The notes under the pieces are model-generated. The model saw only the letters and a program-made list of their open reading frames with translations, was not told the DNA's origin and ran no database searches. This document shows, piece by piece, positions 44,282 through 53,435 of a DNA stretch of 64,000 nucleotides; position 1 is the first letter of the stretch, and every line of letters begins with the position of its first letter. Both the position numbers and the translations under genes were made by a program. Source of the stretch: Massilia sp. Leaf139 (lineage in GTDB: Bacteria > Pseudomonadota > Gammaproteobacteria > Burkholderiales > Burkholderiaceae_D); NCBI RefSeq assembly GCF_001424165.1, contig NZ_LMOJ01000025.1:454134-518133 (forward strand). The letters are read 5' to 3'.

Positions 44282-45634
44282 ATGAACGACACCGTTTTTA
44301 CCCACACCCAAGACCAGTTGAAAGCATTGGCGCAGAGCGTGCTCGCATTCGCCCAGGAACAGGGCGCGAGCGATGCCTCGGTCGAAATCAGCGAGGGTAG
44401 CGGGCTGTCGGTGTCGGTACGTCGCGGCCAGATCGAGACCATCGAGCAGAACAAGGACAAGGGCATTGGCGTTACCGTCTACGCCGGCCAGCGCCGGGGC
44501 AACGCCAGCACCTCCGACTTCTCGGAAGCTTCGCTGCGCGCCACCGTGGAAGCGGCCTGGAACATCGCCCGCTTCACCGCCGAGGACGACGCGGCCGGCC
44601 TGCCCGACGCCGACATGCTGGAAATGAACCCGCGCGACCTGCGCCTGTGCTACCCGTGGCAGATCAGTACCGAAGAAGCCGTCGAACTGGCGCAGCGCTG
44701 CGAGAACGCGGCCTTCGAGGTCGACCGCCGCATCACCAACAGCGAAGGCGCCAGCGTCTACGTGCAGCAATCGCATTTCGTGGCCGCCAACACGCGCGGC
44801 TTCATCGGCGGCTATCCGTTCTCGCGCCATACGATGTCGATCGCGCCGATCGCGGGTAAAGGCAACAAGATGCAGCGCGACGACTGGTATACCTCGGCGC
44901 GCGACCCGAAGAAGCTGGCCAAGCCGGAAGCCGTCGGCCGCTACGCCGCCGAGCGCGCGCTGGCGCGCCTGAACGCCCGTAAGCTCGACACCCGCACCTG
45001 CCCGGTGCTGTTCGAGGCGCCGCTGGCGGCGGGCCTGCTGGGCGCCTTCGTGCAGGCGGTATCGGGCGGCTCGCTCTACCGCAAATCGAGTTTTCTGCTC
45101 GATACCCTCGGCCAGCAGGTCTTCCCGAGCCATATCCAGGTGCTGGAAGACCCGCACGTCATCGGCGAAGTGGGCTCGTCCCCGTTCGACGAAGAAGGCG
45201 TGCGCACCGTGCGCCGCAAGGTCATCGACAGCGGCGTCCTGCAGGGCTACTTCCTGTCCTCGTACTCGGCCCGAAAGCTCGGCATGAAAACGACGGGCAA
45301 TGCCGGCGGCGCCCACAACCTCAGCATCACATCAAGTGAAACCAGGCTGGCCGACACTTTCGAGGGCATGCTGCGCAAGATGGGCACGGGCCTGCTCGTG
45401 ACCGAACTGATGGGGCAGGGCGTGAACTACGTCACCGGCGACTATTCGCGCGGCGCCTCGGGCTACTGGGTCGAGAACGGCGTCATCCAGTATCCGGTCG
45501 AGGAAATCACCATCGCCGGCAATATGCGCGAGATGTTCCAGCAGATCGTCGGCGTCGGCAACGATGTGCTCAGCCGCGGAAACAAATCGACCGGGTCGAT
45601 CCTGATCGAGAAGATGGTCGTTGCAGGTAACTGA
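44282..45634 (+). CDS. pmbA: Metalloprotease subunit PmbA/TldE
   Basis: A 450-residue partner of TldD, together forming a protease that degrades unfolded peptides and processes microcin B17 and CcdA. The conserved C-terminal part GQGVNYVTGDYSRGASGYWVE is intact. TldD, which carries the metal site, is not in the window. TATGAT at 44243-44248 is a -10 candidate for the plus strand, with darP divergent. Confidence 0.93.
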   Translation: MNDTVFTHTQDQLKALAQSVLAFAQEQGASDASVEISEGSGLSVSVRRGQIETIEQNKDKGIGVTVYAGQRRGNASTSDFSEASLRATVEAAWNIARFTAEDDAAGLPDADMLEMNPRDLRLCYPWQISTEEAVELAQRCENAAFEVDRRITNSEGASVYVQQSHFVAANTRGFIGGYPFSRHTMSIAPIAGKGNKMQRDDWYTSARDPKKLAKPEAVGRYAAERALARLNARKLDTRTCPVLFEAPLAAGLLGAFVQAVSGGSLYRKSSFLLDTLGQQVFPSHIQVLEDPHVIGEVGSSPFDEEGVRTVRRKVIDSGVLQGYFLSSYSARKLGMKTTGNAGGAHNLSITSSETRLADTFEGMLRKMGTGLLVTELMGQGVNYVTGDYSRGASGYWVENGVIQYPVEEITIAGNMREMFQQIVGVGNDVLSRGNKSTGSILIEKMVVAGN

Positions 45635-45649
45635 TAAGGAATCCACAGC

Positions 45650-45889
45650 ATGAGCCAGTTCATTCGCATCGACAAGGACAGCAACCCGAAAAAGGCCGTG
45701 CTCCTGAACCTCGACCTGGTGGCATCGGTCGAACTGTCGCCCCAGTCCGACCTGCTCAGCTCCGCCGACGAGAAGCGCGTCTACCTGAGCTGTCTGGCGC
45801 ACGACAAGACGGTGATCGCGACCGTGCATTTCGACAGCGTCGAGGATGCGCACGCGTGGATCCAGAACCACCTGGGCGTGCAGGTCTGA
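45650..45889 (+). CDS. Small hypothetical protein, 79 aa
   Basis: A 79-residue protein (MSQFIRIDKDSNPKKAVLLN) starting 15 bases after pmbA with AAGGAA before it. It has alternating beta and helical patterns, no signal or membrane segment. Probably in the pmbA operon. I do not recognise the family. Confidence 0.65.
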   Translation: MSQFIRIDKDSNPKKAVLLNLDLVASVELSPQSDLLSSADEKRVYLSCLAHDKTVIATVHFDSVEDAHAWIQNHLGVQV

Positions 45890-45905
45890 CGGCCGGCGCG
45901 CGGAC

Positions 45906-46355
45906 ATGAGCGCCAACAAGACTCAACCCACCGCGGTCGACGCCGCGGCCTATCTGCAGGCGATCGACGACCCGGTACGGCGCGCCGACTGCGCGCAGCT
46001 GGCCGCGCTGATGGAGCGCATTACGGGTGCGCCGGCCGTCATGTGGGGGCCGAGCATCGTCGGCTTCGGCAGCTACCACTACCGCTACGCCAGCGGCCGC
46101 GAAGGCGATGCGCCCCTGGCCGGTTTCGCCGCGCGCAAGGGCGACATCAGCATCTATCTCAGCTGCGACGACGCCGCACGCGCGCCGCTGCTGGCGCGCC
46201 TGGGCCGGCACAAGATGGCCCAGGCCTGCCTCTACGTGCGCAAGCTGGCCGACATCGACCTGGCCGTGCTGGAAGAACTGGTGCGCGAATCGATCGCCAC
46301 CACCACCGCGCTCTATGGCGGCGCAGGCAAGGGCAGCACCGCAACCGCCGGCTAG
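45906..46355 (+). CDS. DUF1801-family protein
   Basis: A 149-residue cytosolic protein. MWGPSIVGFGSYHYRYASGR and RKGDISIYLS are typical of DUF1801 (YdhG-like), a family of unknown function found near DNA-binding or metal regulators. The ATG at 45906 was chosen since it follows a 17-base gap after the previous gene; an upstream in-frame ATG lies inside that gene. Function unknown. Confidence 0.8.
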   Translation: MSANKTQPTAVDAAAYLQAIDDPVRRADCAQLAALMERITGAPAVMWGPSIVGFGSYHYRYASGREGDAPLAGFAARKGDISIYLSCDDAARAPLLARLGRHKMAQACLYVRKLADIDLAVLEELVRESIATTTALYGGAGKGSTATAG

Positions 46356-48076
46356 TTCGGCCGCGTCTCGTTCCCGGCCTTGCCCAGGGCCCGTTCCACG
46401 GTCGCCGCCAGCTCGGCCAGCTGGAAGGGTTTGCGCAGCAGCAGGTCGTCCTCGATCACCTCTTCGATCGCCTTCATGTCGGCGTAACCGGTAGCGATAA
46501 TCATCGGTACGCCCGGCAATTCCGCACGCGCGCGCAGCACCAGTTCGGTGCCGGTCATGCCCGGCATCAGGTAGTCAGTGATGACCAGGTCCGGCGCCGC
46601 GCGTTTCAGTTCGATGAGGCCGGCCGCGCCGTCGGCGGCCTGCGCCACCGTGTGGCCCAGGGCTTCGAGCGATTCGACCATCGACTCGCGCACGAAATCG
46701 TCGTCTTCCACCACCAGGATGCGCACGCCGGGACGCGGCGCCGCGGCAGTGGCGGGCGCCGCCGCCGGCAGCGCCGCGCTGCCGGCCTTTGCCGCGGGTA
46801 GCCAGATCTCCACCGTCGTGCCCACGCCCTGCTCGCTCAGGATGCGCGCCGCCCCGCCGGACTGCTGCGCCATGCCGTAGACCTGGGACAGGCCCAGTCC
46901 CGTTCCCTTGCCCACGCCCTTGGTGGTGAAGAAGGGTTCGAACACGCGCGCCGCCACTTCCGGCGCCATGCCGGCGCCGCTGTCGCTGACGGCGATGCGC
47001 ACGTAGTCGCCGGCGGGCAGCAGCCCTGCCGGCGGCGTGGCGGCTCCCGCATGAAAGCGCAGTTCTCCGCCGCCATCCATGGCGTCGCGCGCGTTGATGG
47101 CCAGGTTCAGCAGCGCCATCTCCATCTGGTTGGTGTCGGCCATGACGCTGGCCGCCGGCATGTCGACCTCGAACGAAAGGGCGATGCCGGCACCGAGCGA
47201 GGTCGCCACCAGTTCGCGCACGCCGTCGAACAGGGTCGCCAGGTCGAGCGGGCGCAGATCCAGGCTCTGGTTGCGCGAGAAGGCCAGCAGCTGGCTAGTC
47301 AGCTTGGCGCCGCGCTGGCAGGCGCGGCGCGCCACCTCGGCGCGGCTCTTCGCAACCTCGTCCTTCGACATCAGGAGGATCAAGTCCATGCTGCCCTGCA
47401 CCACGTTGAGCAGGTTGTTGAAGTCGTGTGCCATGCCGCCGGTGAGGCGTCCGATCGCTTCCATCTTCTGCAGCTGCACCATGGCCTGCTGCACGCGCTC
47501 GCGCTCGATGACCTCGTTCATGAGGCGGTCGTTGGCCTGGGCCAGCGCGCGCGTGCGCTCCTCGATGCGCGCTTCGAGCGTCTCGTTCAGGTGCACCAGC
47601 GCTTCCTGGCTCTGGCGCAGGCTTGCGGCCGTGCGCTCGCGCTCGAGCAGCAGGTCGCGCGCCTGGTACTGGCGCCGGCGCGCGCGCAAGGCCGACAGCG
47701 CGGCGCTGCGCAGCGTCTGCGTGTTGAGCGGGCGCTCGAGCAGGATCACGTTGCCGAGTTCGCCCAGGCGCGCACGGGCGCCATCGGCCGGCACGCCGCC
47801 GCTGCGGGTGAGCAGCACGACGAAGGGGAAATCGGACCAGTGCGGCTGCCCGTCGAGCCAGGCGCGCAGGCGCCCCGTGGCGGCGCCCTGCAGGGCTTCC
47901 TCGGCGACGATCGCCGCCCCTGCGCCGGTGGCGATGCTGTCGGCGAAGGCATCGAAATTGTCGACCGTGGCGCAGCCGAAGCCATCGCGCGCGAGCACCG
48001 AGCACATGACCTGCGCATCGCGGCCGTGCGGTGCGAAGATCAGGACGCGCTCCTCGAAGGCGTCAGCCGGCTGCAT
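46352..48076 (-). CDS. Hybrid histidine kinase with pseudo-receiver N-terminus
   Basis: A 574-residue cytosolic kinase. Residues 1-130 fold like a receiver but have Glu instead of the phospho-Asp (GAAIVAEEAL). A coiled coil (about 135-200) leads to the H box with His217 in GGMAHDFNNLLN. The ATP-binding part has NLAINARDAM, DSGAGM and GTGLGLS. The C-terminal receiver has Asp501 in VITDYLMPG. No membrane helix. It overlaps the upstream kaiC-like gene by 14 bases, so both act in one pathway. Confidence 0.9.
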   Translation of the reverse strand: MQPADAFEERVLIFAPHGRDAQVMCSVLARDGFGCATVDNFDAFADSIATGAGAAIVAEEALQGAATGRLRAWLDGQPHWSDFPFVVLLTRSGGVPADGARARLGELGNVILLERPLNTQTLRSAALSALRARRRQYQARDLLLERERTAASLRQSQEALVHLNETLEARIEERTRALAQANDRLMNEVIERERVQQAMVQLQKMEAIGRLTGGMAHDFNNLLNVVQGSMDLILLMSKDEVAKSRAEVARRACQRGAKLTSQLLAFSRNQSLDLRPLDLATLFDGVRELVATSLGAGIALSFEVDMPAASVMADTNQMEMALLNLAINARDAMDGGGELRFHAGAATPPAGLLPAGDYVRIAVSDSGAGMAPEVAARVFEPFFTTKGVGKGTGLGLSQVYGMAQQSGGAARILSEQGVGTTVEIWLPAAKAGSAALPAAAPATAAAPRPGVRILVVEDDDFVRESMVESLEALGHTVAQAADGAAGLIELKRAAPDLVITDYLMPGMTGTELVLRARAELPGVPMIIATGYADMKAIEEVIEDDLLLRKPFQLAELAATVERALGKAGNETRPN

Positions 48077-49580
48077 GCGGCACGGTCGGCATCATGGGGG
48101 TCGAGCCGCGGTAGCTCGGCAGGCCGGTGAGCACGCCGTCGAAGCCCTCGAGCGGTTCGCCGACGCGCACGCCTTCCTCGCCCAGCTGCAGCTCGTGGAT
48201 GGTCAGCGCGTGGCTGGCGGTGCGGCTCTTGATGACCGTGATCGCACGGCGCAGGCGCCCGTTCGCTTCAAAGAAGCGGAGCAGCACGGTGGTATCGGCC
48301 AGGTAGCTCAGGTCGACGTCGCTGTGCACCTCGCCGATCAGGCCGTGCTGCCCGAGCACCAGCAGCGTCGTTACGCCCTGCTGGTTCAGGTAGGAGAGCA
48401 GTTCGTGCATCTGCAGGGTCAGGTACTGCTCGCCCGGCATCGCTTGCAGATAGGCGTTGAGGCTATCGATACCGATGAAGGAAACCCCATGCTGCTCAAC
48501 CGCATCGCGCAGCATTTGCGCGAATTCGCCCGGCGAGAGCTCGGCCGGGTCGATATGATGCAGGCGCAGCCGTCCATTGTCGACGAAGGGCCGCAAGTCC
48601 ATGCCAAGGGCCACGCTGCGGGCGAAGAAGGTGCCAAGGCCTTCGTCGAACAGGTAGAACGATGCCGTCTCCCCGCGTTCGAGCGCCGACAACAGGCAGC
48701 GCGCGACCATCGTCGTCTTGCCGATCCCGGACGGGCCGACGATCAAGGTATTGGTGCCGCTTACCAAGCCGCCGCCGAGCAGCTTGTCGAAGCCGCTCGA
48801 TCCGGTCGAGCGCAGGGTCGGTGTGAAGTCGAGCATGTGCTCGGCGGCGACCAGCCGGGGATACATGGTGATGCCGCCGGTATCGAGCGTGTAGTCGTGG
48901 AAGCCGCCGCGGAAGCGGATGCCGCGCATCTTGACGATGTTGACGCGGCGCCGCTCCTTGCCGAATTCCTTGGCGATCTGCTCCAGGCTGATGACGCCGT
49001 GGGCGATGCTGTGCAGGTGCTGGTCGGAGCTGCTGGTCTTGTCGTCGAGGAGCAGCACGGTGCAGGCGCGCGTGGTGAAGAACTGCTTCAGCGCCAGGAT
49101 CTGGCGCCGGTAGCGCAGCGGATTCTGGGCCAGCAGGCGCATCTCCGACAGGCTGTCGAAGACCACGCGCAGCGGTTTCACGCGGTCGACCTCGTCCATC
49201 ACGTTGCGGGTGGTTTCGCCCAGTTCGACTTCGGACGGGTGGAAGATCGACTGCTGGGCGTCGATGTCGAGCGACATGTCGCTGGCCAGTTCGTACAGCG
49301 ACAGCGCATCGAGCGACCAGCCGTGGCTGGCGGCCACGGCTTTCAATTCGTCGGTCGTTTCCGACAGGGTGATGTACAGGCCATGCTCGCCCCTCGTGAC
49401 GCCGTCGAGCAGGAATTGCAGGCCGAGCGTGGTCTTGCCCGCACCGGGCGAGCCTTCCACCAGGTAGATGCGCTGCGGCGTCAGGCCGCCCCCGAGGATG
49501 TCGTCGAGGCCGGCGATGCCGGTCGACATCCGGGGTGGTGGAGTGGACTCTGCGGTGCGAAGGGAAACGGGGGAAGTCAT
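48063..49580 (-). CDS. KaiC-like double-domain ATPase
   Basis: A 505-residue RecA-type protein with two KaiC domains. Walker A sites are GSPGAGKT (43-50) and GPSGIGKT (282-289). In the second domain the phosphorylation pair of cyanobacterial KaiC (Ser431-Thr432) is Ser-Tyr in DLSYLADT. No kaiA or kaiB is seen, so a clock is unlikely. It likely acts as a signalling ATPase with the overlapping hybrid kinase. The start MTSPVSL at 49580 is preferred. Confidence 0.9.
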   Translation of the reverse strand: MTSPVSLRTAESTPPPRMSTGIAGLDDILGGGLTPQRIYLVEGSPGAGKTTLGLQFLLDGVTRGEHGLYITLSETTDELKAVAASHGWSLDALSLYELASDMSLDIDAQQSIFHPSEVELGETTRNVMDEVDRVKPLRVVFDSLSEMRLLAQNPLRYRRQILALKQFFTTRACTVLLLDDKTSSSDQHLHSIAHGVISLEQIAKEFGKERRRVNIVKMRGIRFRGGFHDYTLDTGGITMYPRLVAAEHMLDFTPTLRSTGSSGFDKLLGGGLVSGTNTLIVGPSGIGKTTMVARCLLSALERGETASFYLFDEGLGTFFARSVALGMDLRPFVDNGRLRLHHIDPAELSPGEFAQMLRDAVEQHGVSFIGIDSLNAYLQAMPGEQYLTLQMHELLSYLNQQGVTTLLVLGQHGLIGEVHSDVDLSYLADTTVLLRFFEANGRLRRAITVIKSRTASHALTIHELQLGEEGVRVGEPLEGFDGVLTGLPSYRGSTPMMPTVPHAAG

Positions 49581-49668
49581 GAATACGGCCTGTCGAGAGG
49601 CCGGGATGCCGTCGCAGTCCTGGCCGGGTGGTGGCACTGCCGCCCTGTGCGGCAATGCGGATGGAGCG

Positions 49669-49674
49669 ATTATA
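49669..49674 (-). promoter_or_regulatory. -10 box for the kaiC-like/kinase operon
   Basis: TATAAT on the minus strand, about 90 bases before the ATG. The leader includes TTGCCGC/GCGGCA, a small hairpin. No good -35. Confidence 0.4.
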
Positions 49675-49713
49675 GTGCCAGTCAGCGCCGTTTTATTGTA
49701 CGTACGGGCACAT

Positions 49714-49947
49714 TCAGGCGGCCTCGATGCGTTTCAGGCGCTGGCCGTAGATGCCCCAGGTGACGTCCACGCCGTCGACCTGGCCGCGCAGGGCCCAGCC
49801 GGTGCCGATCTTTTCGACCGTGACCGGCGCTTCGATCTCTTTCGCGACCTTGGCGGCCCAGCCCTCGGCCGCGCCGCGCCCCTTGAATAGTTCCTGGCCG
49901 TTGTAGACCACGGTGGCGTCGAAGACGGAGGCGGAGAAGATGCTCAT
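49714..49947 (-). CDS. Hypothetical protein, 77 aa
   Basis: A 77-residue protein (MSIFSASVFDATVVYNGQEL) of mixed strands and helices, ending near the KaiC promoter. No motif is recognised. It stands between the M14 peptidase and KaiC genes on the same strand, 54 bases after the peptidase stop. Confidence 0.6.
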   Translation of the reverse strand: MSIFSASVFDATVVYNGQELFKGRGAAEGWAAKVAKEIEAPVTVEKIGTGWALRGQVDGVDVTWGIYGQRLKRIEAA

Positions 49948-50001
49948 GCGATGACTTTCAATGACAGGAAAACGCCCCGGCTGGCGGGGCGTCGGAACGG
50001 T

Positions 50002-51135
50002 TTATTTCAGTGCGCGGATCGACTGCAGCACCGGTTGCAGCACCGCCGCGCCGAGGCGGGCGCTGCGCGCGCCGTCCCAGCCGACCTGCGGATCGGGGTC
50101 GTTGGCATTGTCCTTGAACGGCAATTCCAGGGTCAGCGACAGGCAGCCGAAGGCGTGCGTGATGTGGGGCGAGCCCATGGTCAGCGTCTCTTCGGTATAC
50201 GGCGACTCGCCATAGCCGTGCACGTCCTGGAAGTCCGGGCTGGCGATCTTGAAATCGTCGCTGAAACGCTTCTGGGCGGCGGCCTGCTCCGGCGTGAAGT
50301 TCGGCAGCGACTCGCTGCCGGCCACGAACACATACGGCAGGCCTTCGTCGCCGTGCACGTCGAGGCAGAGGTCGACGCCGACTTCATGCATCTTCTGCTT
50401 GACGAGGAAGACTTCCGGGCTGCGCTCCATGGTCGGGTTCAACCACTCGCGGTTCAGGTTGGCGCCGGCGGCATTCGTGCGCAGGTTGCCGCGGACGGAA
50501 CCGTCCGGGTTCATGTTCGGCACCACGTAGAACACGGTCTCGTTCAGCAGCTGGCGCGCGAACGGGTGCGCAGGATCGAGCAGGGCGTCGAGCATGCCTT
50601 CGATGAACCATTCGGCCATCGTCTCGCCCGGGTGCTGGCGCGCGATGACCCAGACTTTTTTCTTTTCCGGCGACGGTTCGCCGATGACCAGCATGTTCAG
50701 GTCGCGGCCGTCGACGGTGGAGCCCAGGTCGACCATGCGCACCTGTTCGCTCATCTGCGCGCGGTCGAGCAGCTCGAGGTGGCGTTCCCAGGAATACGGC
50801 TCGAAATACGCGTAGTAGACACTGTCCATGCCCGGCGTGTGATTGATCGTCATCACCTGGCCGTCGTAGGAGGTCGGCACGCGGAACCAGTTGATGCGGT
50901 CGTAGCTGGCCATCGCCTGGTAGTCTTCCCAGCCGGCCGGATACGCGGCCTGACCGGCGTTCAGGAAGCGGATGGTGCAGGGTTGACCCGCCGCGCCTTG
51001 CAGGCGGAAGTAGAACCACTGGATGATGTCGGCGTGCGAGTCCTTGCGGATGTTCAGATCGATAGCGTTCGCGCTCGTGGCGTTCACGACCTCGATGGCG
51101 CCGGCGTCGAACTGGCTGCTGATCTTGATAGACAT
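50002..51135 (-). CDS. M14-family zinc carboxypeptidase, cytosolic CCP-like
   Basis: A 377-residue protein without a signal peptide. Residues 1-120 are a beta-sandwich, as in cytosolic carboxypeptidases. Zinc ligands are His168 and Glu171 in RQHPGETMAEW and His261 in LDVHGDEG; the catalytic Glu is in SLTLELPF and the substrate arginine in NPDGSVRGN. CCP relatives trim glutamate from tubulin in eukaryotes; bacterial targets are unknown. Confidence 0.88.
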   Translation of the reverse strand: MSIKISSQFDAGAIEVVNATSANAIDLNIRKDSHADIIQWFYFRLQGAAGQPCTIRFLNAGQAAYPAGWEDYQAMASYDRINWFRVPTSYDGQVMTINHTPGMDSVYYAYFEPYSWERHLELLDRAQMSEQVRMVDLGSTVDGRDLNMLVIGEPSPEKKKVWVIARQHPGETMAEWFIEGMLDALLDPAHPFARQLLNETVFYVVPNMNPDGSVRGNLRTNAAGANLNREWLNPTMERSPEVFLVKQKMHEVGVDLCLDVHGDEGLPYVFVAGSESLPNFTPEQAAAQKRFSDDFKIASPDFQDVHGYGESPYTEETLTMGSPHITHAFGCLSLTLELPFKDNANDPDPQVGWDGARSARLGAAVLQPVLQSIRALK

Positions 51136-51220
51136 GGTGTGTCCCGTAGAAGAAGGCGTAAAGCCGAGATGATAACCGGTTTCGGGTCGTGTTTGAGGGT
51201 GGTGATGTGCATGCGATATA

Positions 51221-51246
51221 CCCCGTGGAGTCCCGACTCCACGGGG
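51221..51246. terminator. Long perfect hairpin after paaX
   Basis: CCCCGTGGAGTC and GACTCCACGGGG form a 12-pair stem with a CC centre. It lies 14 bases after the paaX stop, and before the M14 gene on the same strand, so it should separate the two transcripts. Confidence 0.65.
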
Positions 51247-51259
51247 GTACAACGCCCGC

Positions 51260-52189
51260 TCAGCCGCGCAATCCCCCGAAGCGCTGATAAAACGCCGCAT
51301 CCGCCCCCGGCGCCTCGCCATCCTCGCGCCGCAGCACCGTATCGATATGCACCTCCGCCTGCGCAACCACCATCAAATACACCTCGCGCGCCACCGCGTA
51401 GGCATCCGTCCCCGGCCACGGATCGGGCAGCAACTCGAGCGGCAGCAGCGGGTCGTGCAGTTGCAGGCGGCGGTAAGCGTGGATCAGGAGCGAACGGATC
51501 GCGAACGCCGCTTCGGGCGCCAGCTGCGGCTCGGCGCGCAGCAGGGCCAGGAGCGGCGTGAACTGCCCGATGAAGTCGCGGTAGCTTTGCGCCACGGCCG
51601 TCAGATCCCAGCCTTCGCCGACGAGTTCGCGCAGCGGGCGCGAACCCACGTCCGGCAGCTCGGCCGCGCTGACCACGAAGACGCGGCCGGCGCCCCCGGT
51701 GCGTGCCAGCGCATCGCGCAGGCCTTCGGGATCGGCCCCCGGATGTGCCAGCACGCCGGTGCCCAGCATGGCGAAACCTTCCCATTCGAGTTCCTTCCTC
51801 ACCGCCGTGCGCAGCTCGCCGTCGATGCTGCCGTTGGGCGCGAGCACCAGCGTCCAGCGCCCGTCCCAGTGCAGGCCGGGCGGGGCATAGATGCGGCGGT
51901 CGGCGCGCTGGAAACGCGGCAGCGACTTCGGATCGAAGGCGTAACGGCTGCGCCGTCCCTCGCGGCTGGCCGTCAGCCAGCCTTCCTGCACCAGCCGGAA
52001 CACGCTGGTGCGCACCAGGCGGTCGGTCACGCCGAGCGGGGCCAGCAATTCGATCAGGCTGCCCAGCCAGACCGCGCCGCCATGGGGCGCGATGGCGTCG
52101 CCCATTACCGTCATCACCAGCGATTTCGAGCGTAGTGACTCGAGGGAAAGTGCCTGGGCGATCCATTCATTGCTAGTCAATTGTGTCAT
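51260..52189 (-). CDS. paaX: Phenylacetate catabolon repressor
   Basis: A 309-residue regulator of the PaaX family: an N-terminal winged helix (about 15-90: SKSLVMTVMGDAIAPHGGAVWLGS split by VTDRLVRTSVFRLVQEGWL) and a C-terminal effector part. It represses paa genes and is released by phenylacetyl-CoA in E. coli. The ATG at 52189 is the normal family start; longer in-frame extension crosses the paaA promoter. Divergent from paaA, which supports autoregulated control. Confidence 0.93.
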   Translation of the reverse strand: MTQLTSNEWIAQALSLESLRSKSLVMTVMGDAIAPHGGAVWLGSLIELLAPLGVTDRLVRTSVFRLVQEGWLTASREGRRSRYAFDPKSLPRFQRADRRIYAPPGLHWDGRWTLVLAPNGSIDGELRTAVRKELEWEGFAMLGTGVLAHPGADPEGLRDALARTGGAGRVFVVSAAELPDVGSRPLRELVGEGWDLTAVAQSYRDFIGQFTPLLALLRAEPQLAPEAAFAIRSLLIHAYRRLQLHDPLLPLELLPDPWPGTDAYAVAREVYLMVVAQAEVHIDTVLRREDGEAPGADAAFYQRFGGLRG

Positions 52190-52225
52190 GCAAATCCATT
52201 CGTCCGGGCTGGGTGTTGCTTCTCG

Positions 52226-52273
52226 ATATGATTCAAAATTTTGGTGTACATCTCGTTTTCTGTATCGTATTAT
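52226..52273. promoter_or_regulatory. paaX-paaA divergent promoter and PaaX-like site
   Basis: ATATGATTC (52226-52234) matches the core TGATTC of known PaaX operators. For paaA, TGTACA (52245) and TATTAT (52268-52273) with a 17-base spacer form a promoter. The operator lies before it, and AATACGAT, an imperfect inverted copy, overlaps the -10. Confidence 0.55.
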
Positions 52274-52305
52274 GAGCTCACGATGTTTGCAATGGGAGAC
52301 TGACC

Positions 52306-53295
52306 ATGTACGCACAGATGGTGGAAACGGGCCTGAAAAAGGTTCAAACGAACGAAGACATGAGTGCCGAGGAGCAGGCTTTCCAGGCACGCATCGACGC
52401 CGGCGTCAAGATCGAAGCCAAGGACTGGATGCCGGATGCTTACCGCAAGACCCTGGTGCGCCAGATCTCGCAGCACGCGCACTCGGAAATCGTCGGCCAG
52501 CTGCCCGAGGGCAACTGGGTGACGCGCGCGCCGACGCTGAAACGCAAATCGGTGCTGCTGGCCAAGATCCAGGACGAAGCCGGGCACGGTCTGTATTTAT
52601 ACAGCGCCGCCGAAACCCTGGGCGTGTCGCGCGACGAACTGCTCGCCGCGCTGCACTCCGGCAAAGCCAAGTATTCCAGCATTTTCAATTATCCGACCCT
52701 CAGTTGGGCCGACATGGGCGCGATCGGCTGGCTGGTCGACGGCTCGGCGATCATCAACCAGATCCCGCTCTGCCGCTGCTCCTACGGCCCGTATGCGCGC
52801 GCCATGATCCGCGTCTGCAAGGAAGAGTCCTTCCACGCGCGCCAGGGCTACGACATCATGATGAGCCTTGCCAAGGGCACGCCGGAACAGAAGGCGATGG
52901 CCCAGGATGCGCTCAATCGCTGGTGGTGGCCCTCGCTCATGATGTTCGGCCCCTCGGACGCCGAATCGGTCAACAGCGCGCAGTCAAGCAAATGGCGCAT
53001 CAAGCTGTTCTCGAACGACGAACTGCGCCAGCGCATGGTCGACCAGACCGTGCCGCAAGCCGAATACCTCGGCCTGACGATCCCCGACCCTGACCTCAAA
53101 TTCAATGAGGAAACGGGCCACTACGAATTCGGCGAGATCGACTGGAGCGAATTCCACAACGTCCTGAAGGGCAACGGTCCCTGCAACCGCGAGCGCCTGC
53201 GCACGCGCGTGAAAGCCTGGGACGACGGCGAATGGTTCCGCGAGGCCCTGGTCGCCCACGCCGAAAAAGCAGCAGCCCGCAAAGCCGCCGCTTAA
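52306..53295 (+). CDS. paaA: Phenylacetyl-CoA epoxidase catalytic subunit A
   Basis: A 329-residue diiron oxygenase subunit that epoxidises the ring of phenylacetyl-CoA. Diiron ligands lie in QDEAGHGLYLYSAAE and in CKEESFHARQGYD. MYAQMVETG is the family N-terminus. GGGAG lies before the ATG. The 140-base gap to paaB carries a repeat and a hairpin. Confidence 0.97.
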   Translation: MYAQMVETGLKKVQTNEDMSAEEQAFQARIDAGVKIEAKDWMPDAYRKTLVRQISQHAHSEIVGQLPEGNWVTRAPTLKRKSVLLAKIQDEAGHGLYLYSAAETLGVSRDELLAALHSGKAKYSSIFNYPTLSWADMGAIGWLVDGSAIINQIPLCRCSYGPYARAMIRVCKEESFHARQGYDIMMSLAKGTPEQKAMAQDALNRWWWPSLMMFGPSDAESVNSAQSSKWRIKLFSNDELRQRMVDQTVPQAEYLGLTIPDPDLKFNEETGHYEFGEIDWSEFHNVLKGNGPCNRERLRTRVKAWDDGEWFREALVAHAEKAAARKAAA

Positions 53296-53331
53296 TGGCA
53301 TCTGCCGCGTAAACCGCGGCGGATGTGTACC

Positions 53332-53390
53332 GTAGGGTGGGCACTCCGTGCCCACGCGGTGCAGCGCCTGCTTCGTCGAACACGAAGCAG
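53332..53390. repeat. GTAGGGTGGGC repeat and hairpin between paaA and paaB
   Basis: GTAGGGTGGGC (53332-53342), then GGGCAC-TCC-GTGCCC, then CTGCTTCGT-CGAAC-ACGAAGCAG (53368-53390), a nine-pair hairpin. The 22 bases from 53350 are identical to those from 62243. No T-run, so it should not stop all transcription. Confidence 0.7.
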
Positions 53391-53435
53391 CATCGCCCGC
53401 GAACGTCAACAAAATAGAAACACCGGAGACATACC

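Noticed and set aside
47079..49763. An 894-codon plus-strand frame
   Set aside because: It runs opposite to the KaiC-like and kinase genes and has low-complexity Ser/Arg/Ala content only.
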